DNA from: Rahnella inusitata_A | Lineage (GTDB): Bacteria > Pseudomonadota > Gammaproteobacteria > Enterobacterales > Enterobacteriaceae | DNA length: 64,000 nucleotides | Reading direction: 5' to 3' | Assembly: GCF_965118895.1 (NCBI RefSeq) | Contig: NZ_CBCPJJ010000004.1 | Span: 158,609-222,608 of the forward strand | Part shown: in pieces, positions 35,991-45,052 of the stretch | Position numbering within the stretch: the first letter of the stretch is position 1 | Layout: every line of letters starts with the position of its first letter | Made by a program: the position numbers and the translations under genes | The notes under the pieces: model-generated | Seen by the model: the letters and a program-made list of their open reading frames with translations, nothing else | Database searches by the model: none | What the model was told of the DNA's origin: nothing

Positions 35991-36778
35991 GCGGCGTCTC
36001 CTTGTTTTTTCTGATATGCGGGATGCCAGCGCAGCCAGACACTTTCCAGCTGGCGCGCTAAAATATCGGCCAGTTTGCCAAGGATTGCGTACAACACGAT
36101 GGCGACCACTACGACGTCAGTTTGTAAAAATTCACGCGCATTCATCGCCAGATAACCTATGCCTGAATTGGCCGAAATGGTTTCGGCGACGATAAGCGTC
36201 AGCCACATGAACCCGAGCGCAAACCGCACGCCGACCATAATCGACGGCAGCGCGCCCGGTAACACCACCTGAATGAACAGCGGGAAACCGGACAAACCGT
36301 AGCTGCGCGACATCTCCAGCAGGCCGCGGTCAATGTTGCGGATACCGTGATAGGTATTGAGATAAATCGGGAACAGCGTCCCCAGGGCGACCAGGAAAAT
36401 TTTGGCGGTTTCATCAATGCCGAACCACAAAATCACCAGCGGGATCAGGGCCAGATGGGGAATATTGCGCAACATTTGCAGAGAGCTGTCGAGCAGCCGC
36501 TCGCCCCAGCGGGAAAGCCCGGTGATAAAGCCGAGCAGCAAGCCCAGGCTGCCGCCGATAGCAAAACCGGTCAGTGCGCGGAAAGTGCTGATTTTCAGGT
36601 TTTGCCAGAGATCACCACTCTTCGCCAGTGTCCAGAACGCTTCGACCACCGCACTGGGCGCGGGAAGAATCCGGTTGGATAACCAGCCCGCTTCGACGGC
36701 AAGCTGCCAGCCGCCGATCAGCGCCACCGGCACAATCCACGGCAAAAAACGGTCTAACCAGCGTTGTGATGAGGTCAT
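35987..36778 (-). CDS. ssuC: Aliphatic sulfonate ABC transporter, permease
   Basis: This is the inner-membrane permease of the alkanesulfonate importer, 263 residues, with about six hydrophobic helices. The ATPase-contact loop is recognisable in MSRSYGLSGFPLFIQVVLPGALPSIMVGVR, the EAA region of the family. It lies 11 bases after ssuD and overlaps ssuB by four bases, indicating coupled expression. Confidence 0.95.
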   Translation of the reverse strand: MTSSQRWLDRFLPWIVPVALIGGWQLAVEAGWLSNRILPAPSAVVEAFWTLAKSGDLWQNLKISTFRALTGFAIGGSLGLLLGFITGLSRWGERLLDSSLQMLRNIPHLALIPLVILWFGIDETAKIFLVALGTLFPIYLNTYHGIRNIDRGLLEMSRSYGLSGFPLFIQVVLPGALPSIMVGVRFALGFMWLTLIVAETISANSGIGYLAMNAREFLQTDVVVVAIVLYAILGKLADILARQLESVWLRWHPAYQKKQGDAA

Positions 36779-36789
36779 GTCTGTTCTCC

Positions 36790-37944
36790 TTAATGCTGGC
36801 TGGCGACTTTTTTGTTGGCGAAGTCGTGAGCAACCAGCTCACCGCGCGGTAAAATAGCCTTCTTCACCACCTGCTCATCTTCCGGTTTCGCCAGATCCAG
36901 ATGCGGGAACAGCAGCTCGCTGACGCGGTAGGCTTCTTCCAGATGCGGATAACCGGAGAAAATAAAGGTATCGATGCCCAGATCGGCGTATTCCTGCATA
37001 CGTGCCGCCACGGTTGGACCGTCGCCTACCAACGCAGTGCCTGCGCCAGTGCGTACCAGACCGATGCCAGCCCAAAGATTCGGGTAGATTTCCAGTTTGT
37101 TGCGATCGCCGCCGTGTAAGGCCGCCATACGGTGCTGGCCTACGGAATCGGTTTTGGCAAATGCCGCCTGGGCGCGTTGAATGGTTTCATCATCAATGTT
37201 GGCGATAAGACGGTCGGCGGCCTGCCAGGCTTCTTCATTCGTTTCGCGCACAATCACATGCAGACGGATCCCGAAGCGCACCGTGCGACCATGGGCAGCA
37301 GCTTTCGCGCGAACCTGATCAATTTTCTCTTTCACGGAAGCCGGTGGCTCCCCCCACGTCAGATATAGCTCAACCTGTTCTGCAGCCAGATCCTGCGCTT
37401 CCTCAGACGAACCGCCGAAATACAGCGGCGGGCGAGGGTACTGAACCGGGGGATGCATCAGGCTCGCGCCTTTAACCTGAATATGTTTGCCTTCGTAATC
37501 CACCGTTTCGCCTTCCAGAACGCGACGCCAGATACGGGTGAATTCGGCAGAGGCTTCGTAACGCTCTTTGTGATTAAGATGAAGACCTTCGGCGGCCAGC
37601 TCAGCCGGATCGCCGCCGGTCACCAGATTAAACAGCGCGCGGCCACCGGACAGCCTGTCGAGCGTTGCCGCCTGACGGGCAGCCAGCGTCGGAGAGATAA
37701 TCCCCGGACGCAGCGCCACCAGGAATTTCAGCCTCTGAGTAACAGAAATCAGTGAGGCGGCGACCAGCCATGAGTCTTCGCATGAACGGCCTGTAGGCAG
37801 CAGCACGCCGCCGAATCCTAAGCGATCGGCCGCTTGTGCAATCTGTTGCAGATAACCGTGGTCAACGACGCGCGCACCTTCTTCAGTGCCTAAATAGCGA
37901 CCGTCGCCGTGGGTAGGTAAAAACCAGAATACGTTAAGACTCAT
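36790..37944 (-). CDS. ssuD: FMNH2-dependent alkanesulfonate monooxygenase
   Basis: SsuD cleaves alkanesulfonates to aldehyde and sulfite with O2 and reduced FMN supplied by SsuE. The luciferase-like TIM-barrel shows MSLNVFWFLPTHGDGRYLG, LLPTGRSCEDSWLVAASLI, GGRALFNLVTGGDP and YFGGSSEEAQDLAAE, all characteristic. 384 residues against 381 in E. coli. It lies 58 bases downstream of ssuA. Confidence 0.96.
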   Translation of the reverse strand: MSLNVFWFLPTHGDGRYLGTEEGARVVDHGYLQQIAQAADRLGFGGVLLPTGRSCEDSWLVAASLISVTQRLKFLVALRPGIISPTLAARQAATLDRLSGGRALFNLVTGGDPAELAAEGLHLNHKERYEASAEFTRIWRRVLEGETVDYEGKHIQVKGASLMHPPVQYPRPPLYFGGSSEEAQDLAAEQVELYLTWGEPPASVKEKIDQVRAKAAAHGRTVRFGIRLHVIVRETNEEAWQAADRLIANIDDETIQRAQAAFAKTDSVGQHRMAALHGGDRNKLEIYPNLWAGIGLVRTGAGTALVGDGPTVAARMQEYADLGIDTFIFSGYPHLEEAYRVSELLFPHLDLAKPEDEQVVKKAILPRGELVAHDFANKKVASQH

Positions 37945-38002
37945 GGGTTGACTCCTCTGTCGTTTGTTTCCGCTCGTGGGTGGCGGTTAAATAGTCGGAT
38001 AT

Positions 38003-38983
38003 TCAGTTCGCTTGTACTGTTGGTTTCCAGATGCGGTCTTTGATTTCGACCTGCTTTGGCAAAATATGGTTTTCGTAGAACAGATCGGCGGTTTGCTGCT
38101 GGCGCTTTTCCGTTTCGGCACTGACGGGTGTGATAGGCAAATCCGGCAGATGATCCAGATACGACGCCACTACTTTTTCCGGCAGGCCCATCGACTGGGA
38201 AAGCAGCCTGATGCTCTGGTCGCGATCGGTTTTGGTCAGCGCATTCGCCTGCGTTAACACCGTCAGAACCTGCTGGATAAACTGCGGATTGGCTTCGGTA
38301 TATTTTTTCGGCGCAAGATAGAAGGAACCGGTCTGATGGAGAGACGAGCCATCTGTCAGCACCCGGACATTTCCCTGAACCTGCGCGGCGGAGTAGTACG
38401 GATCCCAGATGGCCCAGGCGTCGACGTCATGCTGCTGAAAAGCCGCGCGGGCATCGGCGGGCGTCAGATAGACCGGCTGGATATCGCTGAGTTTGAGCCC
38501 GGCCTGTTGCAGGGCGCGGATCAGTAAATTGTGCGAGCTGGAACCTTTCTGGAAGGCAACTTTATGACCTTTAAGATCGGCGACGTTTTTGATCGGGCTG
38601 TCATTGTCGACAAGAATCACTTCTGCTTTGGGCTTTGGCGGTTCCGAGCCGATATAGAGCAGATCTGCGCCAGCTGCCTGCGCGAACAGCGGTGGCAAAT
38701 CACCGGTGCCGCCTAAATCGATACTGCCGACATTAAGTGCTTCGAGGATCTGCGGCCCGGCAGGGAATTCAATCCAGGTGATTTTGGTATCAGGAAAACG
38801 CGTTTCCAATAGCTTGTGCGATTTCGCCAGCACCAGTCCGACAGATCCTTTCTGGTAAGCGATGCGCAGTTGCTCCGGCGCTTTTTCTTCTGCTCCCGCA
38901 TACGTGCTAAGGAGAAGGCTGGTCAGCAAACCGGCAATTACTGGCAGCCTGCGTAGTGATAACAAAGAGAATGACGCAGTCAT
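38003..38983 (-). CDS. ssuA: Aliphatic sulfonate-binding periplasmic protein
   Basis: SsuA is the solute-binding component of the alkanesulfonate importer. A signal peptide (LRRLPVIAGLLTSLLLSTYAGA, residues about 10-31) precedes the mature domain beginning around EEKAPEQLRIAYQKGSVGLV. WIEFPAGPQILEALNVGSIDLGGTGDLPP is the typical ligand-binding region of the SsuA/TauA family. 326 residues, slightly longer than in E. coli. It is separated from ssuE by 17 bases. Confidence 0.95.
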   Translation of the reverse strand: MTASFSLLSLRRLPVIAGLLTSLLLSTYAGAEEKAPEQLRIAYQKGSVGLVLAKSHKLLETRFPDTKITWIEFPAGPQILEALNVGSIDLGGTGDLPPLFAQAAGADLLYIGSEPPKPKAEVILVDNDSPIKNVADLKGHKVAFQKGSSSHNLLIRALQQAGLKLSDIQPVYLTPADARAAFQQHDVDAWAIWDPYYSAAQVQGNVRVLTDGSSLHQTGSFYLAPKKYTEANPQFIQQVLTVLTQANALTKTDRDQSIRLLSQSMGLPEKVVASYLDHLPDLPITPVSAETEKRQQQTADLFYENHILPKQVEIKDRIWKPTVQAN

Positions 38984-39000
38984 GGTGAATTCCTTTTTAG

Positions 39001-39582
39001 TCAGACGCGCAAAACTTGCGCTGAAAGAGAGGCTGCGGAGTTCGCAATAGGCCGGCGACGGCTGAGTGCCAGATAAAAGTTTTCCAGCGATTCGTTCAGG
39101 CGCCCGGCAAGTGCCGGATCCAGCGTCGCAGGGAAGGTGTGATAATCAGTAATCAGGCTGTCATCGGCGAATACACCCTGCAAAACCTCCTGCGCTTTTA
39201 ACGAGGCGAGGACCGGTTTGAGAGCATAGTCCACCGCCAGCATGTGGCCGATAGACCCAGCGGTCGCCAGCGGCAGAACGACTTTATGGTCGAGCGCGCG
39301 TTCAGGCAGTAAATCCAGCAGCGTTTTCAATGCGCCGGAAAACGAGGCTTTGTACACCGGCGTGGCGACGATCAATCCGTCCGCGCTCGCCAGTTCAGCA
39401 ATCAGTTGTTTGAGCTGCGGGCTGGAGAAATTGGCAAATAGCAGATCATCAGCGGAGAAATCCTGAAGATTGTAGGTAAAAACTTCCACACCGCGGCTTG
39501 CCAGCCACTGATGACTGAGCGCCAGCAGGGAAGAGGAACGGGACGGCTGTCGGGGGCTACCTGCCAGGGAAATAACACGCAT
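39001..39582 (-). CDS. ssuE: NAD(P)H-dependent FMN reductase
   Basis: SsuE reduces FMN with NADPH and passes FMNH2 to SsuD. The flavodoxin-like fold starts MRVISLAGSPRQPSRSSSLL, with the phosphate-binding loop SPRQPSRSS. ATPVYKASFSGALKTLLDLLP is the conserved FMN-site segment. 193 residues against 191. First gene of the operon, preceded by AAGGAAG and a promoter with a palindrome. The last 20 residues are poorly conserved. Confidence 0.95.
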   Translation of the reverse strand: MRVISLAGSPRQPSRSSSLLALSHQWLASRGVEVFTYNLQDFSADDLLFANFSSPQLKQLIAELASADGLIVATPVYKASFSGALKTLLDLLPERALDHKVVLPLATAGSIGHMLAVDYALKPVLASLKAQEVLQGVFADDSLITDYHTFPATLDPALAGRLNESLENFYLALSRRRPIANSAASLSAQVLRV

Positions 39583-39595
39583 GTTTATTCTTCCT

Positions 39596-39612
39596 TATAA
39601 CAATATGTTATA
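39596..39612. repeat. Perfect palindrome TATAACA-ATA-TGTTATA upstream of ssuE
   Basis: A 17-base inverted repeat with 7-bp arms lies 14 bases before the ssuE ATG and covers the predicted -10 and start. It contains ATAAC-N5-GTTAT, the T-N11-A layout bound by LysR-type regulators such as Cbl/CysB. Its position over the core promoter would favour repression. Confidence 0.6.
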
Positions 39613-39634
39613 GAACCATCATTTTTCTTAACAA
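39607..39634 (-). promoter_or_regulatory. Putative ssu operon promoter
   Basis: On the minus strand TTGTTA (39634-39629) and TATAAC (39612-39607), spacer 16, would start transcription near 39600, giving a leader under 20 nt. The -10 is one arm of the palindrome at 39596-39612. In E. coli the operon depends on Cbl and CysB. Confidence 0.45.
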
Positions 39635-39777
39635 AGTGAATTAAAACTAGCAGGCAACGCCGTGGGAGCGGAAATCTCAATTTTGGCTATGCATAGTCAC
39701 AAAACGGATAAAGACGGCAGCCAGGCAGGCGGGAAAGGAGAACAAAAGGCGTAAAACGTGAATCGAAAGTAAATAGA

Positions 39778-39793
39778 AAGTAATCGTTTGCGC
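39778..39793. promoter_or_regulatory. PurR-like box upstream of pyrD
   Basis: On the minus strand GCGCAAACGATTACT resembles the PurR operator ACGCAAACGTTTGCGT, with an intact CGCAAACG half. It lies about 75 bases before the predicted pyrD start; PurR represses pyrD in E. coli. The other sequence in the 314-base ssuE-pyrD gap is unassigned. Confidence 0.45.
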
Positions 39794-39853
39794 ATAAACG
39801 CATTTATTGCCACAAATGGCCGGTTATCGTTTCCAATTGCCCGGCGGTTAGTC

Positions 39854-39859
39854 GATAAT
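39854..39859 (+). promoter_or_regulatory. Probable -10 element of pyrD
   Basis: GATAAT lies 37 bases before the pyrD ATG and is followed by ACTGCCCCG. In E. coli pyrD, start-site choice within a C/G run sets whether the leader folds over the ribosome site; the C-run here would allow the same. A -35 is weak (TTCCAA at 17 bases). Confidence 0.45.
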
Positions 39860-39896
39860 ACTGCCCCGTCTAGCCACCGGGAATCCAGGAGTCTCC

Positions 39897-40907
39897 ATGT
39901 ATTATCCTCTTGTCAGGAAAGCACTGTTTCAGCTCGATCCAGAGCGCGCCCACGAGTTAACCTTTCGTCAGCTGAGCCGCATTTCCGGCACTCCCCTTGA
40001 ATTTTTGATCCGCCAGTCTGTACCAACTAAGCCTGTCAGCTGCATGGGATTATCTTTTAAAAACCCGTTAGGTCTTGCCGCTGGCCTGGATAAAGACGGC
40101 ACCTGTATTGATGCGTTTGGCGCAATGGGCTTTGGATTTGTAGAAGTGGGCACCGTAACGCCACGTGCGCAGGACGGAAATGAAAAACCCCGTATATTCC
40201 GAATTGTTGAAGCAGAAGGCCTGATTAACCGCATGGGCTTTAACAACCACGGCGTCGATAATCTGGTCAATAACGTCAAGAAATCTCGTTTTGGCGGCAT
40301 CATTGGTATTAATATTGGTAAGAATAAAGATACCCCGGTGGAGCAAGGTAAAGACGATTATCTGACCTGTATGGAGAAGGTATATCCGTATGCGGGCTAT
40401 ATCGCGGTGAATATTTCATCGCCGAACACGCCGGGATTACGTTCGCTGCAATACGGCGAAGCGCTGGATGATTTACTGGCGTCGATCAAAAATAAGCAGC
40501 TTGAGCTTCAGCAGCGTCACCAGAAATATGTCCCCGTTGCCGTGAAGATCGCACCGGATCTTTCTGAAGAGGAATTGATCCAAATAGCCGACAGTCTGGT
40601 GCGTCATAATATGGATGGTGTTATTGCGACCAACACAACGCTCGACCGCAAACTTGTTCAGGGACTTAATTATTGCGAACAAGTGGGTGGCCTCAGCGGT
40701 CGTCCGGTGCAGCTGCGCAGTACAGAAATCATCCGTATGTTGTCGAATGAATTACAAGATCGCCTCCCTATTATTGGCGTCGGCGGGATTGATTCTTTAA
40801 CCGCTGCGCGCGAAAAAATGGCGGCGGGTGCATCTTTAATTCAAATCTATTCCGGATTTATCTTCAAAGGTCCGCGTCTCATCAAAGATATTGTTACCCA
40901 TATCTAA
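39897..40907 (+). CDS. pyrD: Dihydroorotate dehydrogenase (quinone), class 2
   Basis: PyrD oxidises dihydroorotate to orotate and reduces membrane quinone; it is a peripheral inner-membrane flavoprotein of pyrimidine synthesis. The N-terminal membrane-associating helices MYYPLVRKALFQLDPERAHE are typical of class 2. Further marks are GLAAGLDKDG, VGTVTPRAQDGN, the catalytic serine in NISSPNTPGLR (near residue 175), ATNTT and the FMN-phosphate region GVGGIDS. 336 residues equals E. coli. The start follows CAGGAGTC. Confidence 0.98.
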   Translation: MYYPLVRKALFQLDPERAHELTFRQLSRISGTPLEFLIRQSVPTKPVSCMGLSFKNPLGLAAGLDKDGTCIDAFGAMGFGFVEVGTVTPRAQDGNEKPRIFRIVEAEGLINRMGFNNHGVDNLVNNVKKSRFGGIIGINIGKNKDTPVEQGKDDYLTCMEKVYPYAGYIAVNISSPNTPGLRSLQYGEALDDLLASIKNKQLELQQRHQKYVPVAVKIAPDLSEEELIQIADSLVRHNMDGVIATNTTLDRKLVQGLNYCEQVGGLSGRPVQLRSTEIIRMLSNELQDRLPIIGVGGIDSLTAAREKMAAGASLIQIYSGFIFKGPRLIKDIVTHI

Positions 40908-40922
40908 TATTTTTCATCCTGA

Positions 40923-40968
40923 AGACGAGTCAGGGGTTTATTTATTAACCCGGCTCGTCTATATTTTG
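40923..40968 (+). terminator. Terminator after pyrD
   Basis: AGACGAG pairs with CTCGTCT, and an inner GGGTT / AACCC lies around a TATTTATT-type loop; ATATTTTG follows. The tail is weak, so read-through into zapC is possible. Confidence 0.6.
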
Positions 40969-41094
40969 TCCACTGACCTTAATTAAGACTCAGGATTTGT
41001 CTGATTTCTTTTCATTATAAAAAATTCTATTCTTAACAGAGTAGCGGGTAATGAAGTCAGATTGGCGGGCATTGAGGGTGAACAGGATGACGAA

Positions 41095-41643
41095 ATGAAA
41101 ATCAAACCAGATGATAATTGGCGTTGGTATTTTGATGCTGAACATGACCGGCTGATGCTGGATCTGGCCAATGGCATGATTTTTCGTTCCCGTTTCCCGG
41201 CTAAAATGCTCACGCCTGATGCATTCGGCGATATGACTTTTTGCGTCGATGACGCCGCGTTGTATTTCGATTTCGAAGAACAATGCAAACAAATTAAACT
41301 CGGTGCAGAACAACGCGCCGAATTAGTATTAAATGCCCTAGTCGCCTTCCGTTTCTTAAAACCACTGATGCCAAAAAGCTGGCATTTCAGTCAGCAGGTT
41401 CGCACTTTCCAGCCTGGCAACGGGCAGCTTGCAGAAGTGCAGGTAACAGAAAGCGGTGAGCGAGCAACATTGTTGATTGTCGAATCAGGCGAAAACGCCA
41501 GTCTGTGCCTGCTGGCGCAAGAAAGACTGACGGTCGCGGGCCGGGGAATGGTGCTGGGTGATGCGATTAAAATCATGCATGACCGTATGATGCCAGCCGC
41601 TGTCCGCACCAGCAATCGCGACCTGTACGATCAGGCGGTTTAA
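41095..41643 (+). CDS. zapC: Cell division protein ZapC
   Basis: ZapC binds FtsZ and promotes bundling of protofilaments at the division ring. From ATG 41095 (AGGA eight bases upstream) it has 182 residues, close to the 180 of E. coli, and starts MKIKPDDNWRWYFDAEHDRL. The frame extends upstream to 41062 without family similarity. LDLANGMIFRSRFPAKMLTPDAF and LVLNALVAFRFLKP, MPKSWHF are well conserved. It converges on ycbX. Confidence 0.95.
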   Translation: MKIKPDDNWRWYFDAEHDRLMLDLANGMIFRSRFPAKMLTPDAFGDMTFCVDDAALYFDFEEQCKQIKLGAEQRAELVLNALVAFRFLKPLMPKSWHFSQQVRTFQPGNGQLAEVQVTESGERATLLIVESGENASLCLLAQERLTVAGRGMVLGDAIKIMHDRMMPAAVRTSNRDLYDQAV

Positions 41644-41712
41644 TCCTTTATCTTGTTGAATGAGTTAAACACTGATAAAGCCCGCCTGACCTTCCTGCCA
41701 GTTTCAAATATT

Positions 41713-42816
41713 CTAGCCGAGCACGATGTCTGATGCCGGAATACAGCTGCATGCCAAAATCGTCCCGTCTTTTCCCACTGCGCTTTCTTTTAGCGGCGAC
41801 ACTTGCCCGTCTCGTAACGTCATTTTACAGGCTCCACAAATTCCTGCCCGGCAAGAATAAGGGATGCGTAACCCCTGTAACTCAAGCTGTTCGAGTAAAA
41901 TCTGCTGATTGTTGCCGGTAAATTCGGTGCCCCGATAATTTATCGTCAAAGTCTGCGCGCTGCTTTTAGGTGCTTCAACGCTTTCTACCAATTTACCGAC
42001 GCCGTAAGGGCGGGGTGGTCTGGTCGCCAGCACCTCAACATTATCGCCTGCGCGTATCACACCGCTATTACGGGCAATCATGTTCTGACCGAAATCAACA
42101 TCGCCGTCGCTGGCCGTACGGTAACTTTGCAGTGTTTTCAGCGGTTCACCGCCGGGATGTTTGCGCCCCTTCTCAATGCTGACCGTTGTGAAAACACAGC
42201 GGCTGCACGGTTTGACAACATCAAAAATTACCTCGCCAACACGGATCGTCTGCCAGGTATCTTCGGCATAAGCCTCAGCGCCGCTGACCACAATGTTCGG
42301 GCGGAATTGCTCCGTTCTGACGCCGACCGGACAGCGACCTTGTAAATCCAGCATGGAGGCTTCATTAATCAACAGATACGGGAATCCGTCGGCAAATGAA
42401 AGTGGCACTTCAGGATGTTTTTTTACCCGTCGGGTCGGTTCTTCGCCGACCCAGCGCAGTTGAACTTCACGCTTTAAATAACCACTTAACCAGCGATTTA
42501 CCGGTTCTGGCGCGATGAGTGAGGTAAACTGATTGCCCCAGACTTCTGTCGGCGCATTCTGCCCGTTGAATTCAGCGAATTTTACGCTGATGTTGTCGCC
42601 TTCCGGCGCGGATAGCATCAGGCCATCGGGTAACAAAACCGGGGTGAACAGCACCAGATTCGGATACTGCCGGGCGGTAATAAACATGCCCTGAGGATCC
42701 GTAATCATAAACTGACGGTCAAACGCCAGACCCGTCGCGGTAACCAACGCATGTGAAACTTGCAGGCCGCGCATGGATTTAACCGGGTGAACAAATAAAC
42801 GTGAAAGAATGGGCAC
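41713..42816 (-). CDS. ycbX: MOSC-domain 2Fe-2S protein YcbX
   Basis: YcbX reduces N-hydroxylated base analogues such as 6-N-hydroxylaminopurine in a molybdenum cofactor-dependent way in E. coli. The N-terminal MOSC beta-barrel (LFVHPVKSMRG) and MOSC domain with the cysteine segment VVKPCSRCVFTTVS (about residues 200-215) are followed by a plant-type ferredoxin domain. Its iron-sulfur ligands are in YSCRAGICGACKM and ACSC near the C-terminus. 367 residues against 369. Divergent from rlmKL. Confidence 0.95.
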   Translation of the reverse strand: MPILSRLFVHPVKSMRGLQVSHALVTATGLAFDRQFMITDPQGMFITARQYPNLVLFTPVLLPDGLMLSAPEGDNISVKFAEFNGQNAPTEVWGNQFTSLIAPEPVNRWLSGYLKREVQLRWVGEEPTRRVKKHPEVPLSFADGFPYLLINEASMLDLQGRCPVGVRTEQFRPNIVVSGAEAYAEDTWQTIRVGEVIFDVVKPCSRCVFTTVSIEKGRKHPGGEPLKTLQSYRTASDGDVDFGQNMIARNSGVIRAGDNVEVLATRPPRPYGVGKLVESVEAPKSSAQTLTINYRGTEFTGNNQQILLEQLELQGLRIPYSCRAGICGACKMTLRDGQVSPLKESAVGKDGTILACSCIPASDIVLG

Positions 42817-42926
42817 TTAACATCGCCTCTCTGATTTCTGATCCTAAAAGATAACCAGAGACTTTATGACAAGCGCCCGGGATTAGCTATAATGCGCAAC
42901 TATTTTATTTTTGGTGATATGTCGAT

Positions 42927-45047
42927 ATGAACTCTTTGTTTGCCAGCACGGCGCGTGGACTGGAAGAACTGTTAAAAAGCGAACTGGAAACGCTGGGCGC
43001 GCAAGCCTGCAAAGTTGTGCAGGGAGGGGTGCATTTTGAAGGTGACGATCGCCTGATGTATAAAAGCTTGCTGTGGAGCCGTCTGGCTTCGCGCATCCTT
43101 TTGCCTCTGAACGAATTTAAAGTCCACAGTGACTTAGACCTGTATATGGGCGTGATGGCGATCGACTGGCCGGAAATTTTCAGCGTCGATAAAACCTTCG
43201 CGGTCCATTTCAGCGGCCTGAACGACGAAATTCGCAACAGTCAGTACGGTGCCTTGAAAGTGAAAGATGCCATCGTTGACAGCTTTACCCGCAAAATGGA
43301 TGAACGTCCTAACGTCGCAAAACAGTTGCCTGACATCCGCGTTAACGTCTTCCTGCAACGTGACACCGCCAGTGTGGCGTTGGATCTGAGCGGCGAAGGC
43401 CTGCATCAGCGTGGCTACCGTGATCTTGCCGGCCAGGCACCGCTGAAAGAAAACCTCGCAGCCGCTATCGTCATGCGCTCCGGCTGGCAGTCGGGCACAC
43501 CGATGCTGGATCCGATGTGTGGTTCCGGTACTTTGCTTATCGAAGCGGCAATGATCGCAGGCGATCGCGCGCCGGGCCTGCATCGCCCGCACTGGGGTTT
43601 CACCGGCTGGAATAAATTTGATACCGAACTGTGGCGTGAGCTGACCACGGAAGCGCAGGTACGTACACGCCGCGCCGTACAGGAAACCACATCGCGTTTC
43701 TTTGGCTCTGATATCGACCGTCGTGTGATCGAGATGGCGCGCTCCAACGCCCGCCGTGCCGGTGTTGCGGAGTTGATCAGTTTCGAAGCCGCTGAAGTTG
43801 GCAAACTGGTGAATCCGTTACCTGAAGGCCCGACCGGCACCGTCATCAGCAACCCGCCATACGGCGAGCGTCTGGAAAGTGAACCGGCGCTGATTGCGCT
43901 GCATAACCAGCTGGGCCGCATCATGAAGATGCAGTTCGGCGGCTGGCAGTTGTCGCTGTTCAGCGCATCGCCTGAATTGCTGAGCTGCGTGCAACTGCGC
44001 GCCGACCGCCAGTTCAAAGCCAAAAACGGCCCGCTGGAATGCGTGCAGAAAAACTATCAGCTGTCGGAAAACCCGACTGGCGCCGCGGGCGTGCAGATGG
44101 CGGAAGATTACGCCAACCGTCTGCGCAAGAACGTCAAAAAGCTGGAGAAATGGGCCAAACAGCAGGGAATCGAATGTTATCGCCTGTATGACGCCGATTT
44201 ACCGGATTACAACGTGGCCGTCGACCGCTACGGCAGCAAAGTCGTGGTTCAGGAATACGCACCGCCAAAAACGGTTGATGCGCAAAAAGCCCGTCAGCGT
44301 CTGTTCGATGTGATAAATGCTACGCTCTCCGTGCTGGATGTTTCCTCCAGCCAGCTGGTGTTGAAAACCCGCGAACGTCAGAAGGGCACCAACCAGTACG
44401 AAAAACTGGCGCAGAAAGGTGAATTCCAGCTGGTAGAAGAATTTAATGCCAAGCTTTGGGTGAACCTGACTGATTATCTCGATACCGGTTTATTCCTCGA
44501 TCACCGCATCGCGCGCAAAATGCTGGGCGAGATGAGCAACGGTAAAGACTTCCTTAATCTGTTCGCTTACACCGGCACCGCCAGTGTTCATGCGGGTTTG
44601 GGTGGCGCTCGCAGCACTACCACCGTCGATATGTCCCGTACTTATCTGGAATGGGCGGAGAAAAATCTGCGCGTTAACGGCCTGACCGGTCGTCAGCATC
44701 GCCTGATTCAGGCGGATTGTCTGTCTTACCTTGGCATGTGTGACGAACAGTTTGATGTGATCTTTATCGATCCACCGACGTTCTCTAACTCCAAGCGTAT
44801 GGCCGAAAGTTTCGACGTTCAGCGCGATCATCTTTCATTAATGAAAGATTTGAAGCGTATTCTGCGTCGCAACGGTACCATCATGTTCTCCAACAATAAG
44901 CGCGGTTTCCAGATGGATCTCGACGGACTGAGCAAGCTGGGTCTGAGCGCGAAAGAAATCACCAGCCAAACCCTGTCACAGGATTTTGCCCGTAACCGTC
45001 AAATTCATAACTGCTGGCTGCTGTCCCATGCTGGCGAGGAAAAATAA
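42927..45047 (+). CDS. rlmL: 23S rRNA bifunctional methyltransferase RlmKL
   Basis: This two-domain enzyme makes m2G2445 (RlmL half) and m7G2069 (RlmK half) in 23S rRNA. A THUMP domain occupies about residues 45-155. The first methyltransferase has LDPMCGSGTLLIEAAM and the catalytic NPPYGERL near residues 310-316. The second has FLNLFAYTGTASVHAG and FIDPPTFSNSKRM. 706 residues against 702 in E. coli. It is followed five bases later by uup, so the two are likely co-transcribed; both act on ribosome maturation or function. Confidence 0.97.
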   Translation: MNSLFASTARGLEELLKSELETLGAQACKVVQGGVHFEGDDRLMYKSLLWSRLASRILLPLNEFKVHSDLDLYMGVMAIDWPEIFSVDKTFAVHFSGLNDEIRNSQYGALKVKDAIVDSFTRKMDERPNVAKQLPDIRVNVFLQRDTASVALDLSGEGLHQRGYRDLAGQAPLKENLAAAIVMRSGWQSGTPMLDPMCGSGTLLIEAAMIAGDRAPGLHRPHWGFTGWNKFDTELWRELTTEAQVRTRRAVQETTSRFFGSDIDRRVIEMARSNARRAGVAELISFEAAEVGKLVNPLPEGPTGTVISNPPYGERLESEPALIALHNQLGRIMKMQFGGWQLSLFSASPELLSCVQLRADRQFKAKNGPLECVQKNYQLSENPTGAAGVQMAEDYANRLRKNVKKLEKWAKQQGIECYRLYDADLPDYNVAVDRYGSKVVVQEYAPPKTVDAQKARQRLFDVINATLSVLDVSSSQLVLKTRERQKGTNQYEKLAQKGEFQLVEEFNAKLWVNLTDYLDTGLFLDHRIARKMLGEMSNGKDFLNLFAYTGTASVHAGLGGARSTTTVDMSRTYLEWAEKNLRVNGLTGRQHRLIQADCLSYLGMCDEQFDVIFIDPPTFSNSKRMAESFDVQRDHLSLMKDLKRILRRNGTIMFSNNKRGFQMDLDGLSKLGLSAKEITSQTLSQDFARNRQIHNCWLLSHAGEEK

Positions 45048-45052
45048 AGTTT

